From assembly GCF_001865245.1 (NCBI RefSeq), contig NZ_MKXB01000144.1, positions 137,993-183,197 on the forward strand: a DNA stretch of 45,205 bases. Direction: 5' to 3'. Under the pieces are notes generated by a model. It saw nothing but the letters and a program-made list of their open reading frames with translations, was not told where the DNA came from and ran no database searches. Shown here piece by piece: positions 1 to 6,344 of this stretch; position 1 is the first letter of the stretch; each line of letters starts with the position of its first letter. Source of the stretch: Streptomyces sp. CC53. GTDB taxonomy: Bacteria > Actinomycetota > Actinomycetes > Streptomycetales > Streptomycetaceae. Made by a program: the position numbers and the translations under genes.

Positions 1-90
1 ACGGTCGGTGAGCGGGGGCGGCTGTGGGGGCCCGGCGAGCGCCCGGGCGGCCAACCACGTAGGCGGCGGGCCCACGGGCGGCGCCGTCAT
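1..90 (-). CDS. Hypothetical protein, 5' part only (runs off left edge)
   Basis: The first 30 codons of a minus-strand gene are in the window; the rest lies beyond the left edge. The ATG overlaps the stop of the preceding small ORF as ATGA, the usual sign of translational coupling. The visible residues (MTAPPVGPPPTWLAARALAG...) are proline- and alanine-rich and I do not recognise the family. It is divergent from the XRE regulator, so that regulator may control it, but this is only inference from layout. Support is limited to the overlap and the open frame. Confidence 0.45.
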   Translation of the reverse strand, partial: MTAPPVGPPPTWLAARALAGPPQPPPLTDR

Positions 91-161
91 CGGACGCCCA
101 CCTCCCCCAGCCGCAGGGACATGGCGCGGCACACCGGGTGCGCCGCCAGCATCATCGTCAT
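87..161 (-). CDS. Very small ORF (24 aa) coupled to the left-edge gene
   Basis: A 24-codon ORF (MTMMLAAHPVCRAMSLRLGE...) starts at an ATG preceded by GGAGAG at four bases, a good Shine-Dalgarno match, and ends in a TGA that overlaps the next ATG. It is too short for family assignment. It may be a translated leader that couples to the downstream gene, or a small protein of its own. It faces away from the XRE regulator, leaving a 100-bp divergent promoter region between them. Confidence 0.4.
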   Translation of the reverse strand: MTMMLAAHPVCRAMSLRLGEVGVR

Positions 162-249
162 GGCTCTCTCCGACCCGACTCGGAAACCAACTCCGCCATC
201 GTCGGGGTGAGCCACTCCCGATCCCATACAGTCCCAGACCCTGCGGGCG

Positions 250-255
250 TATATT
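250..255 (+). promoter_or_regulatory. -10 element of a probable leaderless promoter for the XRE regulator
   Basis: TATATT sits six bases before the ATG of the XRE gene, the spacing expected when transcription begins at the start codon, and no Shine-Dalgarno sequence is present. A convincing -35 element is not visible at 17-18 bases upstream. Confidence 0.45.
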
Positions 256-261
256 CCCGGC

Positions 262-1302
262 ATGGCAGGTCAGGCACCCTGGACGGACGTCCGCCTCCGA
301 GCCGCATGGGCCCGCGCGGACTGGGCTGCGATCCTCCGCGAGTACAGACGCGCCACCGGCCTCACCCAGCAGGCCCTGGAGACGCTCGTCGGGATGCCGC
401 AGCCCCACATCTCCGCCATCGAGTCCGGCCGCCGCCAGGTCAGAACGGCGGCGGTCCGGGCCCGCATCACCAAGGGGCTACAGGTGCCGAGAGAACTCGT
501 CGACGCAGGCCAGAGCGACCTGTACGGGCAGTGGGAACCCTCAGGGGAACTCCGGGCCAGGGTCGCCCACGCACACCAGGCCGGCCGGACCGACCTCCGC
601 ACGGCCCGCTGGATCAGCGAAGTCCTCGCCACCCAGCGCCGGGCCGAGGACCACGCCGACGGCGCGATCCTGTGGCCCGTCGTCCGCGCCCAGCTCGACG
701 CCGTCACCCGCCTCCTCCCCGGCGCCTCCGGGCCGACCGCCGACCAGCTGCTGCTCCTCGCCGCTGAGCACGCCCACTGGCTGTCCTGGGTCGCCTGGCG
801 GGAGCAGCAGCACGCCGCGGCGCTGGCCTGGATCGACATGGCGCACGGCTGGGCCGTCGACGGCGGGCACGCCGACATGGCGTCCTGGGTGTACCGGATC
901 CGCGCCCACTACAGCCTCCAGCGCGCCGACCCCGTGCGGGCGCTGCGCACGGCGGAGGCCGCGCGGCAGCACCCGGGGCTGTCGCCTGCCGCAGCAGCGG
1001 TGGCGACGCACACGACGGCGATGGCCGCGGCCTCGGTCGGAGAGCGGGACCGTGCGCGGGCACTGGCCGATGAAGCGCTGGCCGCCGCAGGCCGGGCACC
1101 GGATGCGGAGGATCGGCCGGGCTGGCTGTACTGGCTCACCCCGGACCGGGCCCGGCTCCAGGCCGCGGACGTGGCGTACGCGTGTCGGGACTGGGCGATT
1201 GCGGCCGCGGGGATCCGAGAGGTTCTCGACGCGCTGGCGGACTACCCGCGCGACCACGCCTACTACCGGGACAGGTTGGCGGACGCGGAGCAGCGGGCCT
1301 AG
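262..1302 (+). CDS. XRE-family helix-turn-helix transcriptional regulator with TPR-like C-terminus
   Basis: The protein has 346 residues. The N-terminal HTH spans roughly residues 23-75, with the typical 'ATGLTQQALETLVG...QPHISAIESGRR' arrangement of helices 2 and 3. The rest is Ala/Leu-rich helical sequence of TPR type, a layout common in Streptomyces regulators whose C-terminus senses a peptide or partner protein. The start is the ATG next to the TATATT element, so the transcript is probably leaderless. The stop codon TAG shares the CTAG tetranucleotide with the stop of the convergent 80-aa gene. Unlike many Streptomyces XRE genes it is not followed by a DUF397 gene. The target is unknown; the divergent small-ORF pair is the nearest candidate. 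Family assignment is firm, function is not. Confidence 0.85.
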   Translation: MAGQAPWTDVRLRAAWARADWAAILREYRRATGLTQQALETLVGMPQPHISAIESGRRQVRTAAVRARITKGLQVPRELVDAGQSDLYGQWEPSGELRARVAHAHQAGRTDLRTARWISEVLATQRRAEDHADGAILWPVVRAQLDAVTRLLPGASGPTADQLLLLAAEHAHWLSWVAWREQQHAAALAWIDMAHGWAVDGGHADMASWVYRIRAHYSLQRADPVRALRTAEAARQHPGLSPAAAAVATHTTAMAAASVGERDRARALADEALAAAGRAPDAEDRPGWLYWLTPDRARLQAADVAYACRDWAIAAAGIREVLDALADYPRDHAYYRDRLADAEQRA

Positions 1303-1541
1303 TCGATGCTGAGGATGATCGGCTTATCGTCCGCGCTGAGGCCGTGCCGGGCGCGGATGGCTGCCTGGATGTCGGGGATGGCGGGCGCGTGCCGGACCGG
1401 GCTGCCGTTGAGGCGGAGTCCGGACGGTGCGGGGTCGGCGAGGTCGTATGTCTCGGTGCGGGTGTCCAGGTCGCTGGGCTCGTAGTCGTCGGGCCCGGTC
1501 CCGGCGGGGAGCAGCTGGTAGCGGATCTGGTACCGGGTCAT
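1299..1541 (-). CDS. Hypothetical protein, 80 aa
   Basis: The acidic protein starts at ATG (MTRYQIRYQLLPAG...) and ends ...DDKPIILSID. GGGGACACC lies directly upstream and can act as a ribosome-binding site. The pattern is of a small soluble alpha/beta protein with no Cys, membrane segment or signal. The open frame continues upstream into the CRISPR array, but that part is only repeat translation, so this ATG is the sensible start. Its stop overlaps that of the XRE gene. I do not recognise the family. Confidence 0.6.
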   Translation of the reverse strand: MTRYQIRYQLLPAGTGPDDYEPSDLDTRTETYDLADPAPSGLRLNGSPVRHAPAIPDIQAAIRARHGLSADDKPIILSID

Positions 1542-1655
1542 GGTGTCCCCCTGGGCAGTGTGGCGCCTCCGGGTGTCGGGACCCGGAGGCGATGCGGACA
1601 GCGTAACGCGGGGCACTGTCAGGGGGGTACGGCGCAGCCCGCGGGCATGACGAAA

Positions 1656-1696
1656 CCGCCCCCTGCCCTCCCCGCGAAGGGGAGAGCAGGGGGCGG
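1656..1696. terminator. Strong GC-rich hairpin between the 80-aa gene and the CRISPR array
   Basis: Arms of 18 bp with one mismatch enclose a GCGAA loop. It lies 21 bases beyond the stop of a short minus-strand reading frame that abuts the array, so on that strand it looks like an intrinsic terminator. It could also insulate the array from the neighbouring gene. Confidence 0.55.
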
Positions 1697-1716
1697 GGGC
1701 GAGTTGGGAGAAGGCG

Positions 1717-1779
1717 CTAGCGGTCGAGGACCCCACGGAGCACGAAGATGACGACGCAGACGCCAGACGCGAGGATGGC
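1717..1779 (-). pseudogene. Possible 3' remnant of a membrane-protein gene abutting the CRISPR array
   Basis: On the minus strand the 60 bases before repeat 1 read AILASGVCVVIFVLRGVLDR followed by TAG, and a strong hairpin follows 21 bases later. This is what the end of a gene for a small hydrophobic protein looks like. Upstream, the frame continues only into CRISPR repeats. The alternative is that this is simply the array leader and the hydrophobic reading is chance. A 20-codon match to composition is weak evidence. Confidence 0.3.
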
Positions 1780-2417
1780 GTGGTCCCCGCGCGAGCGGGG
1801 GTGTTCCGATGCTGTTGTCGAGGTGGGTGGTCTGCCACGTGTGGTCCCCGCGCGAGCGGGGGTGTTCCGCCGTTGCGGAGGCCGGTGTCGGTGGCGGCCT
1901 TGTGGTCCCCGCGCGAGCGGGGGTGTTCCGTGGATTTTGGTTGAGCGAGCCCGGATGCGCGGGTGGTCCCCGCGCGAGCGGGGGTGTTCCGGACCCTACC
2001 CGCATTCAGCCCGGTGACCGTATGTGGTCCCCGCGCGAGCGGGGGTGTTCCGATGACCGACTCCGCGGACGCGCCGATGGCGGGGTGGTCCCCGCGCGAG
2101 CGGGGTGTTCCGCGGGGCGACACCGCGGGCGACGACCTGCCGTGGTGGTCCCCGCGCGAGCGGGGGTGTTCCGACCCTCGTGCAGAACGCGCTGCGCGCC
2201 CTGCAGTGGTCCCTGCGCGAGCGGGGATGTTCCGGTGAACCCGGGGGGGATCGGGGAGAGCGAGGCGTGGTCCCCGCGCGAGCGGGGGTGTTCCGGGGTC
2301 CGGCTTCCCTCGCTGCCACTCGCGGTGTTGGTCCCCGCGCGAGCGGGGGTGTTCCGGAGGGGCGCCCGTGACGAGTCTGTGGCGGGCCGTGGTCCCCGCG
2401 CGGGCGGGGGTGTTCCG
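1780..2417 (+). CRISPR. Type I-E-like CRISPR array, 11 repeats and 10 spacers, no cas genes in window
   Basis: Eleven 29-base repeats begin at 1780, 1841, 1902, 1963, 2024, 2085, 2145, 2206, 2267, 2328 and 2389 and are separated by ten 32-base spacers, giving a 61-base period. The repeat is GTGGTCCCCGCGCGAGCGGG followed by GGTGTTCCG. Its CCCCGC-GCGA-GCGGGG stem-loop and its 29/32 geometry match the I-E class. Repeat 6 lacks one G of the G run. Repeat 8 has C-to-T and G-to-A changes, with the stem kept by a G-U pair. Repeat 10 begins with T, and repeat 11 has one A-to-G change. Degeneration at the right end and the repeat sense put the leader at the left and the oldest spacers at the right. 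No cas gene is visible within 1.7 kb to the left or anywhere to the right. Confidence 0.97.
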
Positions 2418-3009
2418 GAGCCGTCCGCAGCGTACGACGCGCTTACTATACTCCGGGCGCCGAGGCAGGGACGACCGGCCGGCGGCTCCGGGGGACGCTC
2501 GGGGAGCTCCGTGCGGTGGGCCGGTCTCCCCCGCTCCCCCGACAGACCCGTCGATCGTGCCGCGCCCCTTGCTGCCGACCTCCTACGTGAAGTGAGCATA
2601 GTAACCGAGGGTGATCACCTGTGAGCGATATTCGAGACGCTGGGCCCGGGGCGCGACGAGGGCCGGGAGGTGGAGGTGCGGGTTGCCGACGGCACCAGGC
2701 TGACCGTCGCCGTGCTGGTCGGCGCCGATAGACGCCGAACTCCTCGACGCCACACCGGCCCCCAGTCCGTTCTTCGGACGGACCGCGGCACGGCGCGCGT
2801 CGACGAACTCGCGGACACCCTGGGGCGCCGCCACTCCCTGGGGCGCCGACCCCCTGCTCGGGCGTCCGGCCCGGTCTGCCGGAAGGCTCTTGACCGCGCC
2901 GACGGGAGCCGCCCCCGGCTCCTCGTTCGCTCCCGCCGCCCACGTACTCGGGTACAGGCGCGCCCCCGGGCAACGGCGCTCCTTCACGGGTGGCTTCGTC
3001 CACTGCCGG
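2418..3009. other. Gene-free region downstream of the CRISPR array with degenerate coding traces
   Basis: No convincing gene is present. A short frame near 2655-2740 reads like protein (EVEVRVADGTRLTVAVLVGAD) but is open to neither side in a sensible way, which suggests a decayed gene. The stretch also holds an imperfect inverted repeat (2443-2453 with 2594-2604), a perfect 10-bp palindrome GGTGATCACC at 2610-2619, and a 13-bp direct repeat CCCTGGGGCGCCG at 2818-2830 and 2836-2848. These look like operator or remnant mobile DNA signals, not genes. Confidence 0.5.
2443..2604. repeat. Imperfect inverted repeat TTACTATnCTC flanking about 140 bp
   Basis: TTACTATACTC at the left and GAGCATAGTAA at the right are inverted copies with one mismatch in 11. 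Both are AT-rich islands in a very GC-rich context, so they may be operator half-sites or promoter -10 regions. The ends of a small non-autonomous element are another possibility, although no target duplication was seen. Confidence 0.35.
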
Positions 3010-3882
3010 TCAGGACGCGGGGCAGCGCCCGTAGAGGTGGCCGCCTTCCTCCTTGGACACGAGGTGCAGGTCACGGCGGACGATGGTGAGCTTGTCGCCC
3101 CAGTCCCGGCAGGCCCGTTGCATGCCCTGGTCGGTGTACTCGATCACGAGCACGTTCTCTCCGAAGGCGGCGACGTAGTCCGCGCACTCCTCGTACTGTC
3201 CGCACTCCTCCACGACGGCGAAGTCGGCGCCCACCTCGCGGCGGGACGGGGCCAGTTCGGCCGTGTTCTTCTGGCCGATCGCCAGGCCCTTCTCGTGCGC
3301 GTGCGCCGCCAGGAGGGAGAGGAACGCCTTCGCGTCGTCGGCGCTGAGCAGCCCCTCGGGGGCGCGCGTGTAAGTGTCGTAGTTGTCGGGCTCGACGGCC
3401 CGGTATCCCTTGGCCGCGCACTCGTCGATCCAGGCGTTCACCCGGTCGGCGATGCGCCGGCGTTTGGCGTCGGTCCGCACGTCCAGCATCGCCTCTCCCC
3501 ATTCCGTGTCCATGACGACGGCCCCTGAGTCGTCGCGGAGCAGCAGGTCGGGATCCCACTCCTTCTCCGCACCGGGCTGCGCCTGGAAGGCGTTGACGTA
3601 GCAGATGTTGTACACCTCTGGGGCGGGCGGTGCCGTGTGGTCGCGGGCGACGACCGAGACGCCCGGCGGCGGGTCGTACGGTGTGCCGAGCTGGTAGTCG
3701 AACCCCGCTCGCGCGGGCGGGAGGCGCACCTCGGGGCGGCCGTCGGCGGGTATGCCCGACGCCCCCGGCACGGAGGAGGGTGCCGCCTGTTGCGTGTCAT
3801 CACTCCGGTCCGTCGTGCAGCCGGCGGCCAGGAGGGCCGTGAGGGTGGCCGCGAGGGCCCGCAGGAGCGGGGTGTTGCCCAT
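3010..3882 (-). CDS. Endo-alpha-1,4-polygalactosaminidase-like GH114 lipoprotein
   Basis: The predicted 290-residue protein begins with a short signal peptide ending in LLAAGC, a lipobox, so it should be exported and lipid-anchored. A Ser/Gln/Ala-rich linker follows. From about residue 58 comes the GH114 (TIM-barrel) domain: 'FDYQLGTPYDPPPGVSVVARD', 'YNICYVNAFQAQPG', 'DTEWGEAMLDVR', 'GYRAVEPDNYDTY', 'FAVVEECGQYEEC' and 'VLVIEYTD'. Members of this family cleave galactosamine-containing polysaccharides outside the cell. The start is set by GGAG eight bases before ATG and by the signal peptide. It stands alone, divergent from the nitroreductase. A TAGGCT -10 lies upstream and the octamer repeat tract touches the expected -35 position. 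The substrate is inferred from family only. Confidence 0.85.
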   Translation of the reverse strand: MGNTPLLRALAATLTALLAAGCTTDRSDDTQQAAPSSVPGASGIPADGRPEVRLPPARAGFDYQLGTPYDPPPGVSVVARDHTAPPAPEVYNICYVNAFQAQPGAEKEWDPDLLLRDDSGAVVMDTEWGEAMLDVRTDAKRRRIADRVNAWIDECAAKGYRAVEPDNYDTYTRAPEGLLSADDAKAFLSLLAAHAHEKGLAIGQKNTAELAPSRREVGADFAVVEECGQYEECADYVAAFGENVLVIEYTDQGMQRACRDWGDKLTIVRRDLHLVSKEEGGHLYGRCPAS

Positions 3883-3924
3883 GAGAAGAACTCCAGGTCA
3901 GGGATTGGTTCGCCAGCGCGCTCC

Positions 3925-3930
3925 AGCCTA
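3925..3930 (-). promoter_or_regulatory. -10 element of the GH114 gene promoter
   Basis: TAGGCT on the minus strand matches the Streptomyces TAgrnT consensus and lies 42 bases upstream of the ATG. The expected -35 position 18 bases further on is GCACGG, which is formed by the edge of the octamer repeat tract and is a poor -35. Activity may therefore depend on other factors. Confidence 0.4.
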
Positions 3931-3950
3931 GGGACCCGAACCGGAACACC

Positions 3951-4014
3951 GTGCTGCCGTGCTGCCGTGCTGCCGTGCTGCCGTGCTGCCGTGCTGCCGT
4001 GCTGCCGTGCTGCC
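3951..4014. repeat. Perfect octamer tandem repeat, (GTGCTGCC) x 8
   Basis: Eight exact copies of GTGCTGCC follow each other without interruption in the intergenic region between the divergent GH114 and nitroreductase genes. The tract ends at the predicted -35 position of the GH114 promoter. Perfect short tandem repeats of this length are prone to copy-number change by slippage. An eight-base unit would shift any frame it interrupted, but here it appears to be non-coding. Confidence 0.95.
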
Positions 4015-4310
4015 CATGACCGACGTCTCCCCTCACGTCGTGGTTCCGTCCTCGGGTGGTGTCGGCCTCCGTGGTTCTCGGCCGCCATCGGGGGGTACGG
4101 GGGTGAAGGAGTTGACGAAGCTGCCGTGGGGGTGGGAACAGCGGCGATCGGTTGCCCCACGGCCCTGTCGCAGGCTTGTCCGCGAAGTCGACGACGAACC
4201 GGGCAGGGTCCGGTGCACGCGGTCCACGGCGTCGACGAGTGGACCGCGGAACCGCCCCCGGGGCTGGCGGGCCCGAGCCAACGGGTGCCGTTCCCTGGCC
4301 GTCCTCCCCC
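4015..4310. other. Intergenic DNA between the octamer repeat and the nitroreductase promoter
   Basis: No gene is supported. Open frames on both strands are long only because stop codons are rare at this GC content, and their translations are Arg/Pro-rich without domain signals. No further clear regulatory element was seen. Confidence 0.5.
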
Positions 4311-4339
4311 TTGGAACGCAGGGCGGGGGACATCAGACT
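4311..4339 (+). promoter_or_regulatory. Probable leaderless promoter of the nitroreductase gene
   Basis: TTGGAA and CAGACT are separated by 17 bases, a good housekeeping-sigma arrangement. The ATG begins seven bases after the -10, which places the transcript start at the start codon. No Shine-Dalgarno sequence is present, consistent with a leaderless message. Confidence 0.6.
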
Positions 4340-4346
4340 CTCCCTC

Positions 4347-5051
4347 ATGACTGCCCACATCGAAGAGCGCTGGGAGCCCGTCCACGGCGCCCCCTACCGT
4401 CCGGTCCCCTACCGTCCGGAGCGGATGGAGCCTGCGGAGTCCCTCGCGCGGTCGGCGGAGCTGCGCGACCGGATGCGTCAGCGGCGCACGGTCCGCAGGT
4501 TCTCGTCGGACCCCGTGCCGGAGCAGGTCGTGCGGGACGCCATCGCCTGTGCGGCCACGGCTCCGTCCGGTGCCCACCAGCAGCCCTGGACCTTCGTCCT
4601 GGTCCGCGACCAGGAGATCCGCAGGCGCATCCGCGAGGAAGCCGAGCGGGAGGAGCGGATCTCCTACGACGGCCGGCTCGGCGAGGAGTGGCTGGCCGCC
4701 CTGCGCCCGCTGGGCACGGACGCGGTGAAGACGCATCTCACGGACGCCCCCGCGCTGATCGTGGTCTTCCAGCAGCGGTACTGGCTCGGTGAGGGGGGCG
4801 AGAAGCGGAAGCACTACTACGTGGACGAGTCCGTGGGCATCGCGGTCGGCATGCTGCTGTCCGCCCTTCACCTGTCGGGGCTGGCCGCGCTCGTCCACAC
4901 GCCGAGCCCGATGCGCTTCCTGTCCGAAGTGCTGGGGCGCCCCGAGAACGAGAAGGCGTTCGCGGTCATCCCGGTCGGTTACCCGGCGGAGGACTGCCAG
5001 GTGCCGGACCTGAAGCGGAAGGCGCTGGACCAGGTGATGGTGGAGATCTGA
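4347..5051 (+). CDS. Nitroreductase-family FMN oxidoreductase (iodotyrosine deiodinase-like)
   Basis: The 234-residue protein has the nitroreductase fold. 'RQRRTVRRFSSDPVPEQVV' near residues 45-65 supplies the FMN-phosphate arginines, followed by 'AATAPSGAHQQPWTFVLV', typical of the IYD-like subgroup. 'YYVDESVGIAVGMLLSALHLSGLAALVHTPSPMRFL' forms the dimer-interface and FMN region, and 'FAVIPVGYPAEDCQVPD' is the end of the domain. The likely activity is NAD(P)H-dependent reduction of an aromatic or halogenated substrate by FMN; the real substrate is unknown. The start is the ATG seven bases after CAGACT, giving a leaderless message; longer upstream frames have no domain support. The gene is monocistronic, with a hairpin directly after its stop. 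Confidence 0.88.
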   Translation: MTAHIEERWEPVHGAPYRPVPYRPERMEPAESLARSAELRDRMRQRRTVRRFSSDPVPEQVVRDAIACAATAPSGAHQQPWTFVLVRDQEIRRRIREEAEREERISYDGRLGEEWLAALRPLGTDAVKTHLTDAPALIVVFQQRYWLGEGGEKRKHYYVDESVGIAVGMLLSALHLSGLAALVHTPSPMRFLSEVLGRPENEKAFAVIPVGYPAEDCQVPDLKRKALDQVMVEI

Positions 5052-5055
5052 CGGG

Positions 5056-5101
5056 CGCGTGGGGCCGGCACTCCCCTGAAGGGAGAGGCGGGCCCCACGC
5101 G
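5056..5101 (+). terminator. Intrinsic-type terminator after the nitroreductase gene
   Basis: The arms CGCGTGGGGCC and GGCCCCACGCG pair over 11 bp around an inner CTCCC/GGGAG stem. The structure begins four bases after the stop codon. No U-tract follows, as is usual in Streptomyces. Confidence 0.75.
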
Positions 5102-5251
5102 TGTGCCGGACGGAGCCGAACGGTGGTCGGCGATCGGAGGACGTTTCCGTCTCCACCGGTCTGCGGAACGGGCACGGCACGGCCCGACGACGTGAGCCGC
5201 CGGCTGCACCCGGCCCCGGCTCTCCGCTGGAAGCAGTAGGCGGTTCGGGGC

Positions 5252-5827
5252 TCAAGCGGCCGAGGGGCGGAAGGGGTCGGTGGGGATGATGGCCGCCTCT
5301 TCGAGCAGTTGCTCCAGAGCTTCGTGTCCGTGGCGTCTGCGGAACGCGATCTCGGCGGCCGTCACCGGCAGCGCCCACAGGATGCGGACGTGCCCTCCGG
5401 GCAGCGGGCAGTGCTCAAGGCCGGGGCCGTGTAGGTACGGCCGGCTGAGCAGCACATGGTCGCAGGTCGAGCCGGGCACCCACGGTTCGCCGATCGGCAT
5501 GCTGTGCTCCACGTCGAGCCGGTGCCCGGAGTGGTGGTAGAGCGCGAGCATCGTCATCAGCTCGACGAACCGCTGGTCTCGCACATGGGCGGTCATGACG
5601 AACTCGACTCCGTGGCCGCCCTGTTCCTTCGCGACCGCGCAGCCGACCGTTGCGTAGGCCCAGCTGTCGCCGCGAGGGCCGGGGCCCACGACGAGGACCC
5701 GCAGACCGGGCGCTTCGCGCCCTGCCGCTCCCGGGTCGCAGTCGACGGCTTCCACCGGATGCCCCGTGAAGAAGGTCCGGACGTGTGTCTCGACCGCCTC
5801 CGCGGTCCGCGGCCTTCCTCTGTGCAC
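5252..5827 (-). CDS. Suppressor-of-fused (SUFU) domain protein
   Basis: The recognisable part is a SUFU-type domain: 'AEAVETHVRTFFTGHPVEAV', 'LRVLVVGPG...WAYATVGCAV', 'HGVEFVMTAHVRDQRFVELMTMLALYHHSG', 'LDVEHSMPIGEPWVPGSTCDHVLLSRPYLHGP', 'VRILWALPVTAAEIAFRRRHGHEALEQLLEEA'. In bacteria this domain is widespread but its biochemical role is not established; some members act as immunity proteins. I chose a GTG that gives 191 residues because the in-frame extension to an ATG at 6055 is Arg/Pro-rich and unlike a domain. No good Shine-Dalgarno supports either start. It lies downstream of the whiB-like gene on the same strand. No toxin gene is adjacent, so an immunity role is not supported here. Confidence 0.75.
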   Translation of the reverse strand: MHRGRPRTAEAVETHVRTFFTGHPVEAVDCDPGAAGREAPGLRVLVVGPGPRGDSWAYATVGCAVAKEQGGHGVEFVMTAHVRDQRFVELMTMLALYHHSGHRLDVEHSMPIGEPWVPGSTCDHVLLSRPYLHGPGLEHCPLPGGHVRILWALPVTAAEIAFRRRHGHEALEQLLEEAAIIPTDPFRPSAA

Positions 5828-6089
5828 TGCGCCATCATCGCGGATCGCACGCGGGCACCTGTGCGCCACCGGCTGTCCTGTGTCCCGCTCGGACGTGTCG
5901 TCGGCCGCGTGGCACCGGCGCGTACGCGGTTCTTCGGCGGCCCGGGGCGGCGCCCCGGCCCGTCTCGCGGGCGTGCCCCCGGCGTGCCTCGCAGCTGTCC
6001 TCTCCACGCGCCTTCCAGGTGTCCGCGGCGCGGTCACGACCGACGCTCCCGGCACCGCCGCGGCGCGGCGCCGGTGCGGGAGAGGCGGA

Positions 6090-6344
6090 TCAGCCGGCCC
6101 TGCGCTGGGCGCGGGCTGCGCGCCGTCGCAGGGTGCGGCGCTCGGCCTCGTCGGTACCGCCCCAGATCCCGTGGTCCTGACCGGTGTCCAGGGCCCAGCG
6201 CAGGCATTCGCTCCGCACGGGGCAGCCGTGGCAGATCCGTTTGGCCTCCTCCGCCTGCATCAGGGCGGGAACGCCCGTGCCCACGGGGAAGAACAGGTCC
6301 GGGTCCTCCTCGCGGCACACGGCCGCCAGTCGCCAGTCCTCCAC
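6090..6344 (-). CDS. WhiB-family iron-sulfur transcriptional regulator (WhiB1/WblE-like)
   Basis: The 84-residue protein carries the four cluster-binding cysteines, at positions 10, 38, 41 and 47 from the chosen start, in C-x27-C-x2-C-x5-C spacing. The conserved turn GIWGG follows, then a basic tail (RRTLRRRAARAQRRAG). WhiB proteins bind a [4Fe-4S] cluster and usually act with the principal sigma factor. The sequence 'CREEDPDLFFPVG' and the short length resemble the WhiB1/WblE subgroup. An ATG eight codons upstream exists, but the GTG start has GAGGAGG at six bases, an almost perfect ribosome-binding site, so I use the GTG. It is divergent from the GlsB-like gene. Confidence 0.93.
   Translation of the reverse strand: MEDWRLAAVCREEDPDLFFPVGTGVPALMQAEEAKRICHGCPVRSECLRWALDTGQDHGIWGGTDEAERRTLRRRAARAQRRAG

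Noticed and set aside
1619..2624. Several proteins encoded across the CRISPR array with repeats such as RNTPARAGTT or VVPARAGVF
   Set aside because: They are translations of the CRISPR repeats; 61-base periodicity explains the repeated peptides.
2670..3089. A 139-codon plus-strand frame right of the CRISPR array
   Set aside because: Only its first 25 codons look protein-like; the rest is Arg-rich, and its end overlaps the GH114 gene antisense. Reported as a remnant region, not as a gene.
3951..4014. Octamer repeat as a coding repeat (ARQHGSTA or AVLPCCRA)
   Set aside because: Both strands lie between divergent genes with well-placed starts, and the frames lead into shifted versions of real genes.
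3438..5378. A 646-codon open frame on the minus strand crossing the GH114 gene, the octamer repeat and the nitroreductase gene
   Set aside because: It is antisense or out of frame to two well-supported genes, Arg/Pro/Gly-rich and without domains; it stays open only because stops are rare and the octamer repeat contains none.
5828..6055. N-terminal extension of the SUFU protein to an ATG at 6055
   Set aside because: The added 76 residues are low-complexity Arg/Pro/Ala sequence with no family match and no ribosome-binding site.
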